NCBI RefSeq assembly: GCF_000157895.3
Contig: NC_022663.1
Span: 2,728,001 to 2,792,000, forward strand
From: Mycobacterium kansasii ATCC 12478
GTDB taxonomy: Bacteria; Actinomycetota; Actinomycetes; Mycobacteriales; Mycobacteriaceae
Reading direction: 5' to 3'
DNA length: 64,000 bases
Shown: positions 19,848-30,385 of the stretch, in pieces
Numbering within the stretch: the stretch's first letter is position 1
Layout: every line of letters starts with the position of its first letter
Notes under the pieces: model-generated
The model's input: only the letters and a program-made list of their open reading frames with translations
Databases searched by the model: none
What the model was told of the DNA's origin: nothing
Position numbers and translations under genes: made by a program

Positions 19848-20452
19848 TTACGAAGGATGAGATCGAGCGCTTCGGCTCGAGAAGCGGCATTGGTCTTGAA
19901 CTGGCCGCGTACCGCTGACGTCGTCGTGATCGCACCGGGCTTGCGGACCCCGCGCATCGCCATGCACAGATGCTCGGCCTCGACGACGACGATGACCCCC
20001 CTGGGTTCCAGCTTCTTCACCAGCGCGTCGGCGATCTGGCTGGTCAGCCGCTCCTGCACCTGCGGCCGCTTGGCATACAGGTCTACCAGCCGGGCGATCT
20101 TGGACAGCCCGGTCACCCGGCCGTCCTCGCCCGGGATATAGCCGACGTGGGCCACACCGTGGAACGACACCAGATGGTGTTCGCACGTGGAGTACATCGG
20201 TATCTGCTTCACCAGTACCAGCTCGTCGTGGTCTTCGTCGAACATGGCGTTGAGCACCGCGTCGGGATCGGTGTAGAGCCCGGCGAAGATCTCCTTGTAG
20301 GCGCGGGCGACGCGTGCCGGAGTGTCCCGTAAACCGCCCCGGTCCGGGTCCTCGCCGATGGCGCACAGCAATTCACGAACGGCGGCTTCGGCGCGCGGCT
20401 GGTCGAAAGCCCGCGGGAGGGAGGACGTGGGGCGGGAATCCAGCTGCGTCAT
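19844..20452 (-). CDS. folE: GTP cyclohydrolase I FolE
   Basis: 202 residues. It opens GTP to dihydroneopterin triphosphate, the first step of folate synthesis. The zinc ligands are seen as CEHHL (first Cys and His) and in EHLCM (second Cys). ATG 20452 has a GGAGGATTCCC site just upstream. It is the first gene after ftsH in the same direction, with 17 bases between them, so ftsH and the folate genes may share a transcript. Confidence 0.98.
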   Translation of the reverse strand: MTQLDSRPTSSLPRAFDQPRAEAAVRELLCAIGEDPDRGGLRDTPARVARAYKEIFAGLYTDPDAVLNAMFDEDHDELVLVKQIPMYSTCEHHLVSFHGVAHVGYIPGEDGRVTGLSKIARLVDLYAKRPQVQERLTSQIADALVKKLEPRGVIVVVEAEHLCMAMRGVRKPGAITTTSAVRGQFKTNAASRAEALDLILRK

Positions 20453-20469
20453 GGGAATCCTCCGTTTCG

Positions 20470-22710
<2,241 letters not shown>

Positions 22711-22775
22711 CGATCATCGGCCGTGTCGGCCAGGTCCTTCCGGATTCACGCAGCTGGAAATGTCAAGGTTACCGC

Positions 22776-23176
22776 CCCGTGGCGATCGCAAGCCCAGCGC
22801 AGCTGGGCGCAGCGGCTCGCCACCATCGTTCCCGTGGCGATCGCAAGCCCAGCGCAGCTGGGCGCAGCGGGTCGCCACCATCGTTCCCGTGGCGATCGCA
22901 AGCCCAGCTCGGTTGGTTCCACGCTGGGCGCAGCGGGTCGCCACCATCGTTCCCGTGGCGATCGCAAGCCCAGCGCAGTTGGTTCCGAGCTGGGCGCAGC
23001 GGGTCGCCACCATCGTTCCCGTGGCGATCGCAAGCCCAGCGCAGCTGGGCGCAGCGGGTCGCCACCATCGTTCCCGTGGCGATCGCAAGCCCAGCGCAGC
23101 TGGGCGCAGCGGGTCGCCACCATCGTTCCCGTGGCGATCGCAAGCCCAGCGCAGCTGGGCGCAGCGGGTCGCCACG
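22776..23176. repeat. array of seven palindromic 55/66-bp repeats
   Basis: Units begin CCCGTGGCGATCGCAAGCCC at 22776, 22831, 22886, 22952, 23018, 23073 and 23128. Five are 55 bp; units 3 and 4 are 66 bp because the loop of a hairpin is longer. Each has the inverted repeat GCCCAGC/GCTGGGC with a 3-base loop (14 bases in units 3 and 4). A second inverted repeat, GTCGCCAC with GTGGCGAT, spans each junction. All frames are open on both strands, which is a repeat artefact. No gene is supported here. Confidence 0.92.
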
Positions 23177-23315
23177 GTACCGCCCAGACAACGACCGACG
23201 TTCCCGGTGAGATCCCGAACACGGCCCAGATGTTGGTCACACCGGCGCCAGGGCCAGCGACCAGTTGCCTGACTCCGGCCACCAGACCGCGCTTGCTCGC
23301 GCGGATCCGCACCGG

Positions 23316-23756
23316 CTACTCGTAGTAGCGCGCCTCGATCACGTTGCCGTCCGGATCAGCGAAGTAGTAGCCCTGCGGCGCCCAGCCCCGGGCGCCGAAG
23401 CTTCGGTTCAGCCGCGCGCCGGTGTCGACGCCGGCTGCCTGTAGACGTCGGTCCAGTGCGTCGTACTCGGCCTTCGACATTGCGATGCAGACGTGGTTGA
23501 CCGGATATCCCGCGCTGCCGGCGACCCTTGTCATCGACTCGGTACCGGCCGCATTTTCCACGGCAATGAGGTCGATGATGGCGTCCTCGCACACCCGCAC
23601 ACTCGGAAACGGCGCTTCTCCCGCCTCGAACTCGTCGAACCGCACCGGCATCAGCCCGACCACCGTGGTGTAGAAATCCATCGCCGCCCGCACGTCTTTT
23701 GTCCACAGCACTACGTGGTCCAGCCGCATCAGCCGATGATGCGCGACGCGGGTCAC
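23316..23756 (-). CDS. VOC family (glyoxalase/dioxygenase-like) protein
   Basis: 146 residues from GTG 23756, or 137 from ATG 23729 (MRLDHVVLW). It is a single vicinal-oxygen-chelate protein: the first half has LDHVVLWTKDVRAAMDFY with a possible metal His, and the second half NHVCIAMSKAEY and YYFADPDGNVIEARYYE with the usual C-terminal Glu. VOC proteins include glyoxalases, fosfomycin-resistance enzymes and ring-cleavage dioxygenases; the substrate cannot be inferred. It stands alone, diverging from ephA, in the place where I recall Rv3611-Rv3616c in M. tuberculosis. Confidence 0.85.
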   Translation of the reverse strand: MTRVAHHRLMRLDHVVLWTKDVRAAMDFYTTVVGLMPVRFDEFEAGEAPFPSVRVCEDAIIDLIAVENAAGTESMTRVAGSAGYPVNHVCIAMSKAEYDALDRRLQAAGVDTGARLNRSFGARGWAPQGYYFADPDGNVIEARYYE

Positions 23757-23914
23757 GATTTCCAGTCTGCGATTTCGCCTGACGTGCCGACTCGTGCACC
23801 CAACGTGTAACTGCTGCGAGATTCTGGCCGGATTTTCACGCCAGCTTCACAGTCGGCGAAGCCTTACCCGAATGGGCCCTTCCCGGCCCGGTGCCGTTGT
23901 GATTTGGTGAGACG

Positions 23915-24880
23915 GTGGCTCAATCAACCGAACGGTTAGTAGACACCAATGGTGTGCAGCTGCGGGTGGTCGAGGCCGGAGACCGCGGCGCACCCGTGGT
24001 CATTCTGGCCCACGGATTTCCCGAACTCGCCTACTCCTGGCGCCACCAGATCCCGGCCCTGGCCGACGCCGGCTACCACGTGCTCGCTCCGGATCAACGT
24101 GGGTACGGAGGCTCGTCACGTCCCGAAGCGATCGAGGCCTACGACATTCACCAGTTGACGGCCGACCTGGTGGGGCTGCTCGACGACGTCGGCGCCGAAC
24201 GCGCTGTCTGGGTGGGTCACGACTGGGGCGCGGTCGTGGTGTGGAATGCGCCGCTGCTGCACCCCGACCGGGTCGCCGGTGTCGCCGCATTGAGCGTTCC
24301 ACCGTTGCCCCGCGCCCAGGTGCCGCCCACTGAGGCGTTTCGCAAGACGTTCGGAGAGAACTTCTTCTACATCCTTTACTTCCAGCAGCCGGGTGTAGCC
24401 GATGCGGAGCTCAACGGGGATCCGGCCCGCACGATCCGCCGGATGATCGGCGGTTTACGGCCACCGGGCGACCAGGGCGCGGCATTGCGCATGCTGGCGC
24501 CCGGACCCGAGGGCTTCATCGACCGCCTTCCGGAACCGGATGGGCTGCCGGACTGGATCAGCCAGGACGAACTGGACCACTACATCAGCGAGTTCACTCG
24601 CACCGGGTTTACCGGCGGGCTCAACTGGTATCGCAATTTCGACCGCAACTGGGAGACCACCGCCGAGCTCGCCGACGTCAAAATTGCGGTGCCGTCGTTG
24701 TTCGTCGCCGGGACGGCCGACCCGGTCCTGTCCTTCACCCGCACCGACCGCGCGTCGGAGGTGATCGCCGGTCCCTACCGCGAGGTGCTGATCGACGGTG
24801 CCGGGCACTGGTTGCAGCAACAGCGGCCCGACGAGGTGAACGCGATACTGCTCGAGTTCCTCGAGGGGGTGGACTGGTGA
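23915..24880 (+). CDS. ephA: epoxide hydrolase EphA
   Basis: 321 residues, alpha/beta-hydrolase fold. It hydrolyses epoxides to diols through a covalent ester. Visible elements are HGFPE (oxyanion hole, about 33-37), the nucleophile Asp103 in GHDWG, the acid Asp269 in AGTADPV, His298 in GAGHW, and Tyr residues in the cap (YILYF and NWYRNF) that would activate the epoxide. GTG 23915 is the first codon of a family-like N-terminus. It leads a three-gene operon: the next gene overlaps its stop by 4 bases. Confidence 0.96.
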   Translation: MAQSTERLVDTNGVQLRVVEAGDRGAPVVILAHGFPELAYSWRHQIPALADAGYHVLAPDQRGYGGSSRPEAIEAYDIHQLTADLVGLLDDVGAERAVWVGHDWGAVVVWNAPLLHPDRVAGVAALSVPPLPRAQVPPTEAFRKTFGENFFYILYFQQPGVADAELNGDPARTIRRMIGGLRPPGDQGAALRMLAPGPEGFIDRLPEPDGLPDWISQDELDHYISEFTRTGFTGGLNWYRNFDRNWETTAELADVKIAVPSLFVAGTADPVLSFTRTDRASEVIAGPYREVLIDGAGHWLQQQRPDEVNAILLEFLEGVDW

Positions 24881-26067
24881 CGGGAGTTCCGCTGCGTTTC
24901 GGGGTCTTCATCACGCCGTTTCACCCGACCGGCCAATCCCCAACGGTCGCTTTGGAATACGACATGGAGCGCGTCGTCGCGCTGGACCGCCTGGGTTACG
25001 ACGAAGCCTGGTTCGGTGAACACCATTCCGGTGGCTACGAGCTGATCGCCTGCCCGGAGATCTTCATCGCGGCGGCGGCCGAACGGACCAAGCACATCCG
25101 GTTGGGTACCGGGGTGGTCTCGCTGCCCTACCACCACCCGTTGATGGTGGCCGACCGCTGGGTACTGCTCGATCACCTGACCCGGGGCCGGGTCATGTTC
25201 GGCACGGGCCCCGGCGCGCTGCCGTCGGACGCCTACATGATGGGTATCGATCCGATCGATCAGCGCCGGATGATGCAGGAGTCGCTGGAGGCGATTCTGG
25301 CGCTATTCCGCGCCGGGCCGAGTGAGCGCATCGACCGCCATTCCGACTGGTTCACCCTGCGTGAGGCGCAGCTGCACATCCGGCCGTACACCTGGCCGTA
25401 CCCTGAGATCTCAACGGCGGCAATGATTTCGCCGTCCGGACCAAGGCTGGCCGGAGCGCTGGGCACGTCGCTGCTGTCGCTGTCGATGTCGGTGCCCGGC
25501 GGGTATGCGGCACTGGAGAACACCTGGGGAGTGGTGTGCGAGCAGGCCGCCAAAGTCGGACGGGACGAGCCCGATCGCCGCGACTGGCGGGTGCTGTCCA
25601 TCATGCATTTGGCGGACACCCGGGACCAGGCCTACGACGACTGCGTCTACGGGTTGCCTGATTTCTCGAAATATTTTGGCGCAGCGGGGTTTGTCCCGCT
25701 ATCCAATACCGTGGAGGGAACACTTTCCAGCCGGGAGTTCGTCGAAGAGTATGCAGCCAAGGGCAATTGCTGCATCGGCACACCTGAGGACGCGATCGCC
25801 CATATCGAGGACCTGCTGGACCGGTCGGGAGGCTTCGGAACCCTGCTGTTGCTCGGCCACGACTGGGCCGCACCCAAGGCGACCTTCCACTCCTACGAAC
25901 TGTTCGCCCGCAAGGTGATTCCGTATTTCAAGGGTCAGCTCGAAGCGTCCCGCGCCTCGCACGAGTGGGCCAAGGGCAAACGTGAGGACTTGATCGGCCG
26001 CGCGGGCCAAGCCGTCGTCAAGGCCATCAACGAGCACGTGGCCGAGCACCAGCATGGTGAGAGCTGA
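24877..26067 (+). CDS. LLM-class flavin-dependent monooxygenase (Rv3618-like)
   Basis: 396 residues of the bacterial luciferase-like family. The barrel opening LRFGVFITPFHPTGQSP, DEAWFGEHH (about 42-50) and LGTGVVSLPYHHP are typical of F420- or FMN-dependent long-chain alkane, limonene or nitrilotriacetate-type monooxygenases. It overlaps the ephA stop by 4 bases and the dehydrogenase start by one base, so the three are translated as a unit. FMN against F420 cannot be decided by eye. The resemblance to terpene monooxygenases plus the operon partners suggests oxidation of an alkene or terpene-like lipid. Confidence 0.93.
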   Translation: MTGVPLRFGVFITPFHPTGQSPTVALEYDMERVVALDRLGYDEAWFGEHHSGGYELIACPEIFIAAAAERTKHIRLGTGVVSLPYHHPLMVADRWVLLDHLTRGRVMFGTGPGALPSDAYMMGIDPIDQRRMMQESLEAILALFRAGPSERIDRHSDWFTLREAQLHIRPYTWPYPEISTAAMISPSGPRLAGALGTSLLSLSMSVPGGYAALENTWGVVCEQAAKVGRDEPDRRDWRVLSIMHLADTRDQAYDDCVYGLPDFSKYFGAAGFVPLSNTVEGTLSSREFVEEYAAKGNCCIGTPEDAIAHIEDLLDRSGGFGTLLLLGHDWAAPKATFHSYELFARKVIPYFKGQLEASRASHEWAKGKREDLIGRAGQAVVKAINEHVAEHQHGES

Positions 26068-27086
26068 TGCGCGCCTCGGTGTTACGCAATGGGCGAATGG
26101 TATACCGGGACGACGTGCCCGAACCGGCGCCCGGCCCGGGCCAGGTGCTGGTCAAGGTGCTGGCATGCGGAATCTGCGGTTCTGACCTGCATTTCGCCGC
26201 GCACGGCGAGGAGATGCTGGCGCTTACCGATGAGATGACACGTGGTGCCGGTCGGCGTGATGTCGACCTGAAAAGTGACGTCTTCATGGGCCACGAATTC
26301 AGCGCCGAGATACTCGAAGCGGGCCCCGATACCGAAACCCATCCGCCCGGAACGTTGGTCACGTCGATTCCGGTGTTGCTGTCGGCCAAGGGTTTCGAGC
26401 CAATTATCTACAGCAACGACACAATCGGCGGCTATGCCGAACGGATGCTACTTTCGGCCCCGCTGCTGCTGCCCATTCCCCGTGACCTGAACCCCAAACA
26501 TGCGGCCCTCGCCGAACCCATGGCGGTGGGGCTGCACGCGGTCAACAAGTCGGGCATTGTGCCCGGCGAAACGGCCCTCGTGCTCGGTTGCGGTCCGATC
26601 GGCATGTCGATTATCGCGGCACTTCACCTGCGTGGTGTCGAAACCATTGTGGCATCGGATTTTTCGTCGAAACGACGGGAACTGGCCACGACGATGGGCG
26701 CGCATCGGACGGTGGACCCGGCGCAGGGCTCGCCATTCGACACCGTCAAGGCTGCAGTGGTTTTCGAGGCGATCGGCGTCCCCGGGATCATCGACGACGC
26801 GTTGCGGCGGGCCCGGCCGGGCACACGGCTGGTCGTCGCAGGAGTGTGCATGCAGGCCGACACCATGCATCCGTTCTTCGCGATCGCCAAGGAGATCAAT
26901 ATCCAATTCGTGCTCGCCTATGGCCCGGACGAGTTCGCCGAGTCGCTGCGTGCGATCGCCGAGGGCGATATCGACGTCAGCCCGCTGATCACCGGGGAGG
27001 TCGGCCTCGACGGGGTCGGCGCGGCCTTCGACGACCTCGCCGACCCCGAACGGCACTGCAAGATTCTGGTCACGCCCGAGGCTTAG
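26067..27086 (+). CDS. zinc-binding alcohol dehydrogenase family protein
   Basis: 339 residues, medium-chain dehydrogenase fold. The catalytic zinc Cys is Cys37 (ACGICGSDLH) with a His in GHEFSAE near residue 76. The cofactor loop is GCGPIG (about 175). The usual four-Cys structural zinc lobe is absent; in its place is a shorter insertion with an extra charged loop. It starts with TGATG overlap on the monooxygenase gene. I do not recall this gene at this place in M. tuberculosis, so it is likely an insertion or a loss there. It probably oxidises a secondary alcohol or diol made by the two enzymes before it. Confidence 0.93.
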   Translation: MRASVLRNGRMVYRDDVPEPAPGPGQVLVKVLACGICGSDLHFAAHGEEMLALTDEMTRGAGRRDVDLKSDVFMGHEFSAEILEAGPDTETHPPGTLVTSIPVLLSAKGFEPIIYSNDTIGGYAERMLLSAPLLLPIPRDLNPKHAALAEPMAVGLHAVNKSGIVPGETALVLGCGPIGMSIIAALHLRGVETIVASDFSSKRRELATTMGAHRTVDPAQGSPFDTVKAAVVFEAIGVPGIIDDALRRARPGTRLVVAGVCMQADTMHPFFAIAKEINIQFVLAYGPDEFAESLRAIAEGDIDVSPLITGEVGLDGVGAAFDDLADPERHCKILVTPEA

Positions 27087-27367
27087 GCCCAGCTGGAACC
27101 GACCGCGCCGTCGGTCTGCGCCATATTGGCACCGGCCGCTTGCACATTGGCGCCGTGAGTATTGGCCTGCTCGTAGATGACCTGGAAGTTGCGGCCCAAT
27201 TGGGTGATGAATTCCTGGCAGGCCGACGACCCGGCGCCGCCCCAAAAGTCTCCGGCCGCAAGGACGTCGCGAACGATGGCCTGGTGCTCGGCTTCCAGCG
27301 AGGCGGCCTGTGCGCGGATGGTGGCGCCGTGGGCGTCGACATCGCCGAACTGGTAGCTGATTGTCAT
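27083..27367 (-). CDS. esxV: ESAT-6-like protein EsxV (Mtb9.9 group)
   Basis: 94 residues, WXG100 fold, with the FWGG turn at about 41-44 (GDFWGGAGS). The sequence is close to M. tuberculosis EsxV/EsxN-type proteins as I recall them (MTISYQFGDVDAHGATIRAQ). It is a secreted partner of the esxW product, probably exported by an ESX-5-type or related system. It is last in a PE-PPE-esxW-esxV operon and overlaps the convergent dehydrogenase gene by 4 bases. Confidence 0.96.
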   Translation of the reverse strand: MTISYQFGDVDAHGATIRAQAASLEAEHQAIVRDVLAAGDFWGGAGSSACQEFITQLGRNFQVIYEQANTHGANVQAAGANMAQTDGAVGSSWA

Positions 27368-27395
27368 GTCGGTGTTCTCCTGTCGTGGAATCGGC

Positions 27396-27692
27396 TCAAC
27401 TGCCGAGGATCTGCTGGGATGCTTGCTCTTGCTGCTCGTAATTGCCGGCGTCGCGAACCAGTCCGTCGCGCACCCCGTGCAGCATCGTGACGATGTTGCG
27501 GAACGCCTGATGCATCTGGCCCATGGTGTCGTAGGAACTCGCCTCTGCCGTGCCGGCCCAGCCCGCTCCCGAGATGTTCTGCGAGGACGCCCACATCCGG
27601 CGGGCCTCGTCTTCCACGGTCTGGGCGTGCACCTGGAACCGGCCCGCCATATCCCGCATCGCGTGCGGGTCGGTCATGAATCGTGTGGTCAT
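27396..27692 (-). CDS. esxW: ESAT-6-like protein EsxW (QILSS group)
   Basis: 98 residues from ATG 27692 (MTTRFMTDPHAMRDMAGRF); the frame extends 15 codons upstream without support. WXG turn AGWAG lies at about 44-48 and the C-terminus ends QQILGS, where the group name comes from QILSS. It forms a 1:1 heterodimer with EsxV, whose gene follows 28 bases later. A secretion motif YxxxE-like pattern is in the C-terminal helix (YEQQE). Confidence 0.96.
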   Translation of the reverse strand: MTTRFMTDPHAMRDMAGRFQVHAQTVEDEARRMWASSQNISGAGWAGTAEASSYDTMGQMHQAFRNIVTMLHGVRDGLVRDAGNYEQQEQASQQILGS

Positions 27693-27766
27693 GATGAATG
27701 CCTCCTGTGAAGAATCGTCGAATCTGGAATGGATCACCGGTTAGTCCAGAGCGTCTCCCCCTCTCC

Positions 27767-28933
27767 TCAGCCGACCACGCTGCGCGGCAACACAGCCAGA
27801 GCCGGCATGGCGACGCCGAACTCTCGTGGCTGCATGAAGCGCACCGTTTCCGCGGGGATGCCCCGGGCCGTCATCGGCGCTGCCGCGCCTGCGCCGGTGA
27901 TCGGCGTGGCCATAGCCGCCGGGGCCGTCGCCGCTTCCGGGGCGGACGCGGCCCAACTCGGCGGCACCGACAAACTGCCCACCGAGCCGGCCTGACCCAT
28001 ACCCGCCGACAACGGCACCGCGGTCCGGCCCGGGGTCAGCATTTCCGGCACGCGCGTCGGCGGTAGCGCCGGCGTCTCGGGCACCCGCATCGGCACGGTG
28101 GGAATTGGCATCGCTGGTCGAGGGACCGGCGTTGGCGTGTGCATCGGCATCGCCGGAGCCGGGCTGGGTGCCGCCGGCTGTTGCAGACCGGGTGTGGTCA
28201 TGCCCGCACCCTGCCCGGCGCCCTGGCCGAGGGTGCCGCCCAAGAGGCCCACAAGTTGGCTGATTCCCGTTTGGAAGCTGCTACTCAGCGACGACGGAAT
28301 CGTCGCCAGCGTGTTGGCCGCTTGACTGGCCAGGCCCTGGACGGCGCCTTGCAGGTTGTTGACGGCAACCTCGCCGGCTGCGATCGCGCTGCTGAGCACA
28401 CCGGCCACGTTGGTCGTGGCTGGCGCCACGGACATCGGGGTCAGCATGGTCGCCGCTGCTGCCGCGCCGGCGTAGGCATACATTGCGGCGGCGTCCTGCG
28501 CCCACATCTCGGCGTAGTGCGCCTCCGTGGCCATGATCGCCGGGGTATTGATTCCCAGGAAATTCGTCGCGACCAGCGACGCCAGCAACGCCCGGTTGGC
28601 CGCAATCACCGGCGGTGGCACCGTGGCCGCAAACGCCGCTTCGTGCGCGGCCGCCGCCACGGTCGCCTGCATTCCCGCCTGCTCGGCCTGCGCGGCGGTG
28701 GAGTGCATCCAGCCCACATACGGTGCGGCGGCGGCGGCCATGGCCGCCGAGGAAGGGCCCTGCCATCCCGCGTCGGCAAGTTCGGCAATCACCGAGCCGT
28801 AGCCCGTCGCAGCGGAGCGCAACTCGCCAGCCAGGCCATCCCAGGCCGCCGCGGCGGCCAGCATCGACCCTGACCCTGGTCCTGCATACATGAGCCCCGA
28901 GTTGATTTCCGGGGGTAAGGCACCGAAGTCCAT
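27767..28933 (-). CDS. PPE family protein (SVP subgroup) preceding esxW
   Basis: 388 residues. PPE domain (1-180) starts MDFGALPPEINSGLMYAGPG, with the WxG-type GWQGPSS turn near 57. The middle has many Pro/Met/Thr repeats (about 250-305, PMHTPTPVPRPAMPIPTVP-like). The SVP signature GSLSVPPSWA is at about 320-330. It would pair with the PE protein encoded just upstream and be exported by a type VII system. It occupies the place of PPE65, but PPE65 looks more like the second PPE at 32988-34226, so this gene may be an extra copy. Confidence 0.94.
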   Translation of the reverse strand: MDFGALPPEINSGLMYAGPGSGSMLAAAAAWDGLAGELRSAATGYGSVIAELADAGWQGPSSAAMAAAAAPYVGWMHSTAAQAEQAGMQATVAAAAHEAAFAATVPPPVIAANRALLASLVATNFLGINTPAIMATEAHYAEMWAQDAAAMYAYAGAAAAATMLTPMSVAPATTNVAGVLSSAIAAGEVAVNNLQGAVQGLASQAANTLATIPSSLSSSFQTGISQLVGLLGGTLGQGAGQGAGMTTPGLQQPAAPSPAPAMPMHTPTPVPRPAMPIPTVPMRVPETPALPPTRVPEMLTPGRTAVPLSAGMGQAGSVGSLSVPPSWAASAPEAATAPAAMATPITGAGAAAPMTARGIPAETVRFMQPREFGVAMPALAVLPRSVVG

Positions 28934-28989
28934 TGCTAATCCCTCCTTTTGATTGGTTCTAATTGGTTGTGGTCGTGACGACGGGCGCG

Positions 28990-29835
28990 CTAGTGAGCCC
29001 CGGCGTAGCTATCGCGGCCATACGCCCCCGAGTGATGGCCGTAACCGCCATGGGTGGCATGGTGAGCGCCGTAGCCCCCGTAGGCGCCGTGGCTGTAGCC
29101 GCCGTAGCCACCGTGGCCGCCGTAGGCGCCGTGGCTGTAGCCGCCCTGGCCGTGGCCGCCGTAGCCGCCCTGGCCGTAGCCGCCGTAAGCGCCGTGGCCG
29201 TAGCCGCCATAACCCTCGCGATATGGCGTTGTGCTGGCAGGCTCGGCGGGCGTCGAGTGGGTGGGCATCCGATCGGGCATCGGGCGGGCAGGCATTCGAT
29301 CGGGCGCCGGGCGGGGCGCTGGGCTGGTTGGTGACGGGCGGTCGGGCGCCGGGCGAGTAAGCATCGGGCTCGGGGGTGGCTGGCGAGGCGCCGGACTGGT
29401 AGGTGACGGACGGGTGGGCGCCGGGGTGGGCGCCATCCGGGGCGCCGGGCTCTTGGGCGCGGGGGTGGCGGGCGCCGGACTGCTAGGCGAGGGGCCGACT
29501 GGTACCGGTTGCATGGGTACACCGGACGTTGACCCGCCGCCGGCGTGGGTCGCATTGGCGGCCTCGGTTGCTGCATACGAATTGGCGCTCAGTCCCAAGG
29601 CTTTGACGAATTGCTCATGGATCAGGTGGGCCTCAGCGCTGATCGCCTGGTACAACTGGCCGTAAGCGGTGAAGCTCGCCGCCGTCACCATCGACACCTC
29701 GTCGGCAGCCGCCGGGATCACCCCGGCGATGGGAAGCGCCGCGGTCACGTTGGCCGTACTGACGGCCGAGCCGATCGCTTCCAGGCGCCCAACCGCCGCC
29801 ATCAGCATTTCCGGCAGCGTGATCACAAAAGACAT
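28990..29835 (-). CDS. PE family protein with Pro-rich linker and Gly/Tyr/His-rich tail
   Basis: 281 residues from ATG 29835 (MSFVITLPEMLMAA). Residues 1-95 are a PE domain closest in style to short PE proteins that pair with PPE. Residues about 108-203 are Pro/Ser/Ala/Arg-rich (PSPTSPAPRP repeats, then PARPMPDRMP-type repeats). Residues about 204-281 are almost only Gly, Tyr, His and Ala in GGYGHGAYGG-like repeats with about 11 His. PE32 in M. tuberculosis is about 99 residues and has no tail. The gene is first in the PE-PPE-esxW-esxV operon. The tail might bind metal or self-associate; this is inference from composition only. Confidence 0.9.
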   Translation of the reverse strand: MSFVITLPEMLMAAVGRLEAIGSAVSTANVTAALPIAGVIPAAADEVSMVTAASFTAYGQLYQAISAEAHLIHEQFVKALGLSANSYAATEAANATHAGGGSTSGVPMQPVPVGPSPSSPAPATPAPKSPAPRMAPTPAPTRPSPTSPAPRQPPPSPMLTRPAPDRPSPTSPAPRPAPDRMPARPMPDRMPTHSTPAEPASTTPYREGYGGYGHGAYGGYGQGGYGGHGQGGYSHGAYGGHGGYGGYSHGAYGGYGAHHATHGGYGHHSGAYGRDSYAGAH

Positions 29836-30034
29836 GTGGTTTCTCCTCCTCCTACCGCGGTGCCGAAGTCCGGCACAGCTAGTACCCATATTGGCTGGGT
29901 CATCCCCGTGGCGGATACTGTGTCATAAATCATGAATCTTTGTCTAGTCCTGGATCTAGAGTTCTCATATCTGACTCACGACTCTCTGACGAGGATGCTT
30001 TGACCGTCTATTGGCATCGGGCTACTCTTGACCC

Positions 30035-30385
30035 GTGCCGAGGACCAACGCTGCCGGGTGGGGGCTCAAGCGCCTGCTTGAAGCAACGCTGAACCGTGAC
30101 ATCACCGTCGAGCAGTTGCGCGATGCCTGCGGTGTGACCAAAGGCCGGTGGTATGGGGGGAGTGGGCGCGCGAACGCCGAGGACTTCCCGGACGCCGAGG
30201 AAGCCAGGCGCGCGGCGCATGCGTTCGGCCTCAGCGCCACGTGGCTCCAAATGGAACTGGGCCTCATCACTCCCGAAGATGTGCAAGAGGCCTTGGATGG
30301 GTCGCAATCGCTGGACCCGTTCCGGGTTACGACCCGACAGCGAGTGCTGGCACCCAATCCGACGGCAGAGCCGCCGCGCACCTAA
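30035..30385 (+). CDS. small putative helix-turn-helix protein
   Basis: 116 residues from GTG 30035. It is soluble and charged; residues about 22-50 (ITVEQLRDACGVTKGRWYGG) look like a helix-turn-helix of the XRE or phage-repressor kind, followed by more short helices and a Pro-rich end. It diverges from the PE gene with 199 bp between them, a place suited to a local regulator of the PE-PPE-esx operon or of the cyclase gene. I do not recognise a characterised homologue with certainty, and it is absent from this place in M. tuberculosis as I recall. Confidence 0.72.
   Translation: MPRTNAAGWGLKRLLEATLNRDITVEQLRDACGVTKGRWYGGSGRANAEDFPDAEEARRAAHAFGLSATWLQMELGLITPEDVQEALDGSQSLDPFRVTTRQRVLAPNPTAEPPRT

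Noticed and set aside
22776..23176. CRISPR array
   Set aside because: No unique spacers: the whole 55-bp unit repeats, length differences are in hairpin loops, and no cas genes are near.
23316..23799. Second minus-strand frame (147 codons) over the VOC gene
   Set aside because: Same region in another frame with Arg/Ala-rich sequence; the VOC frame has conserved motifs.
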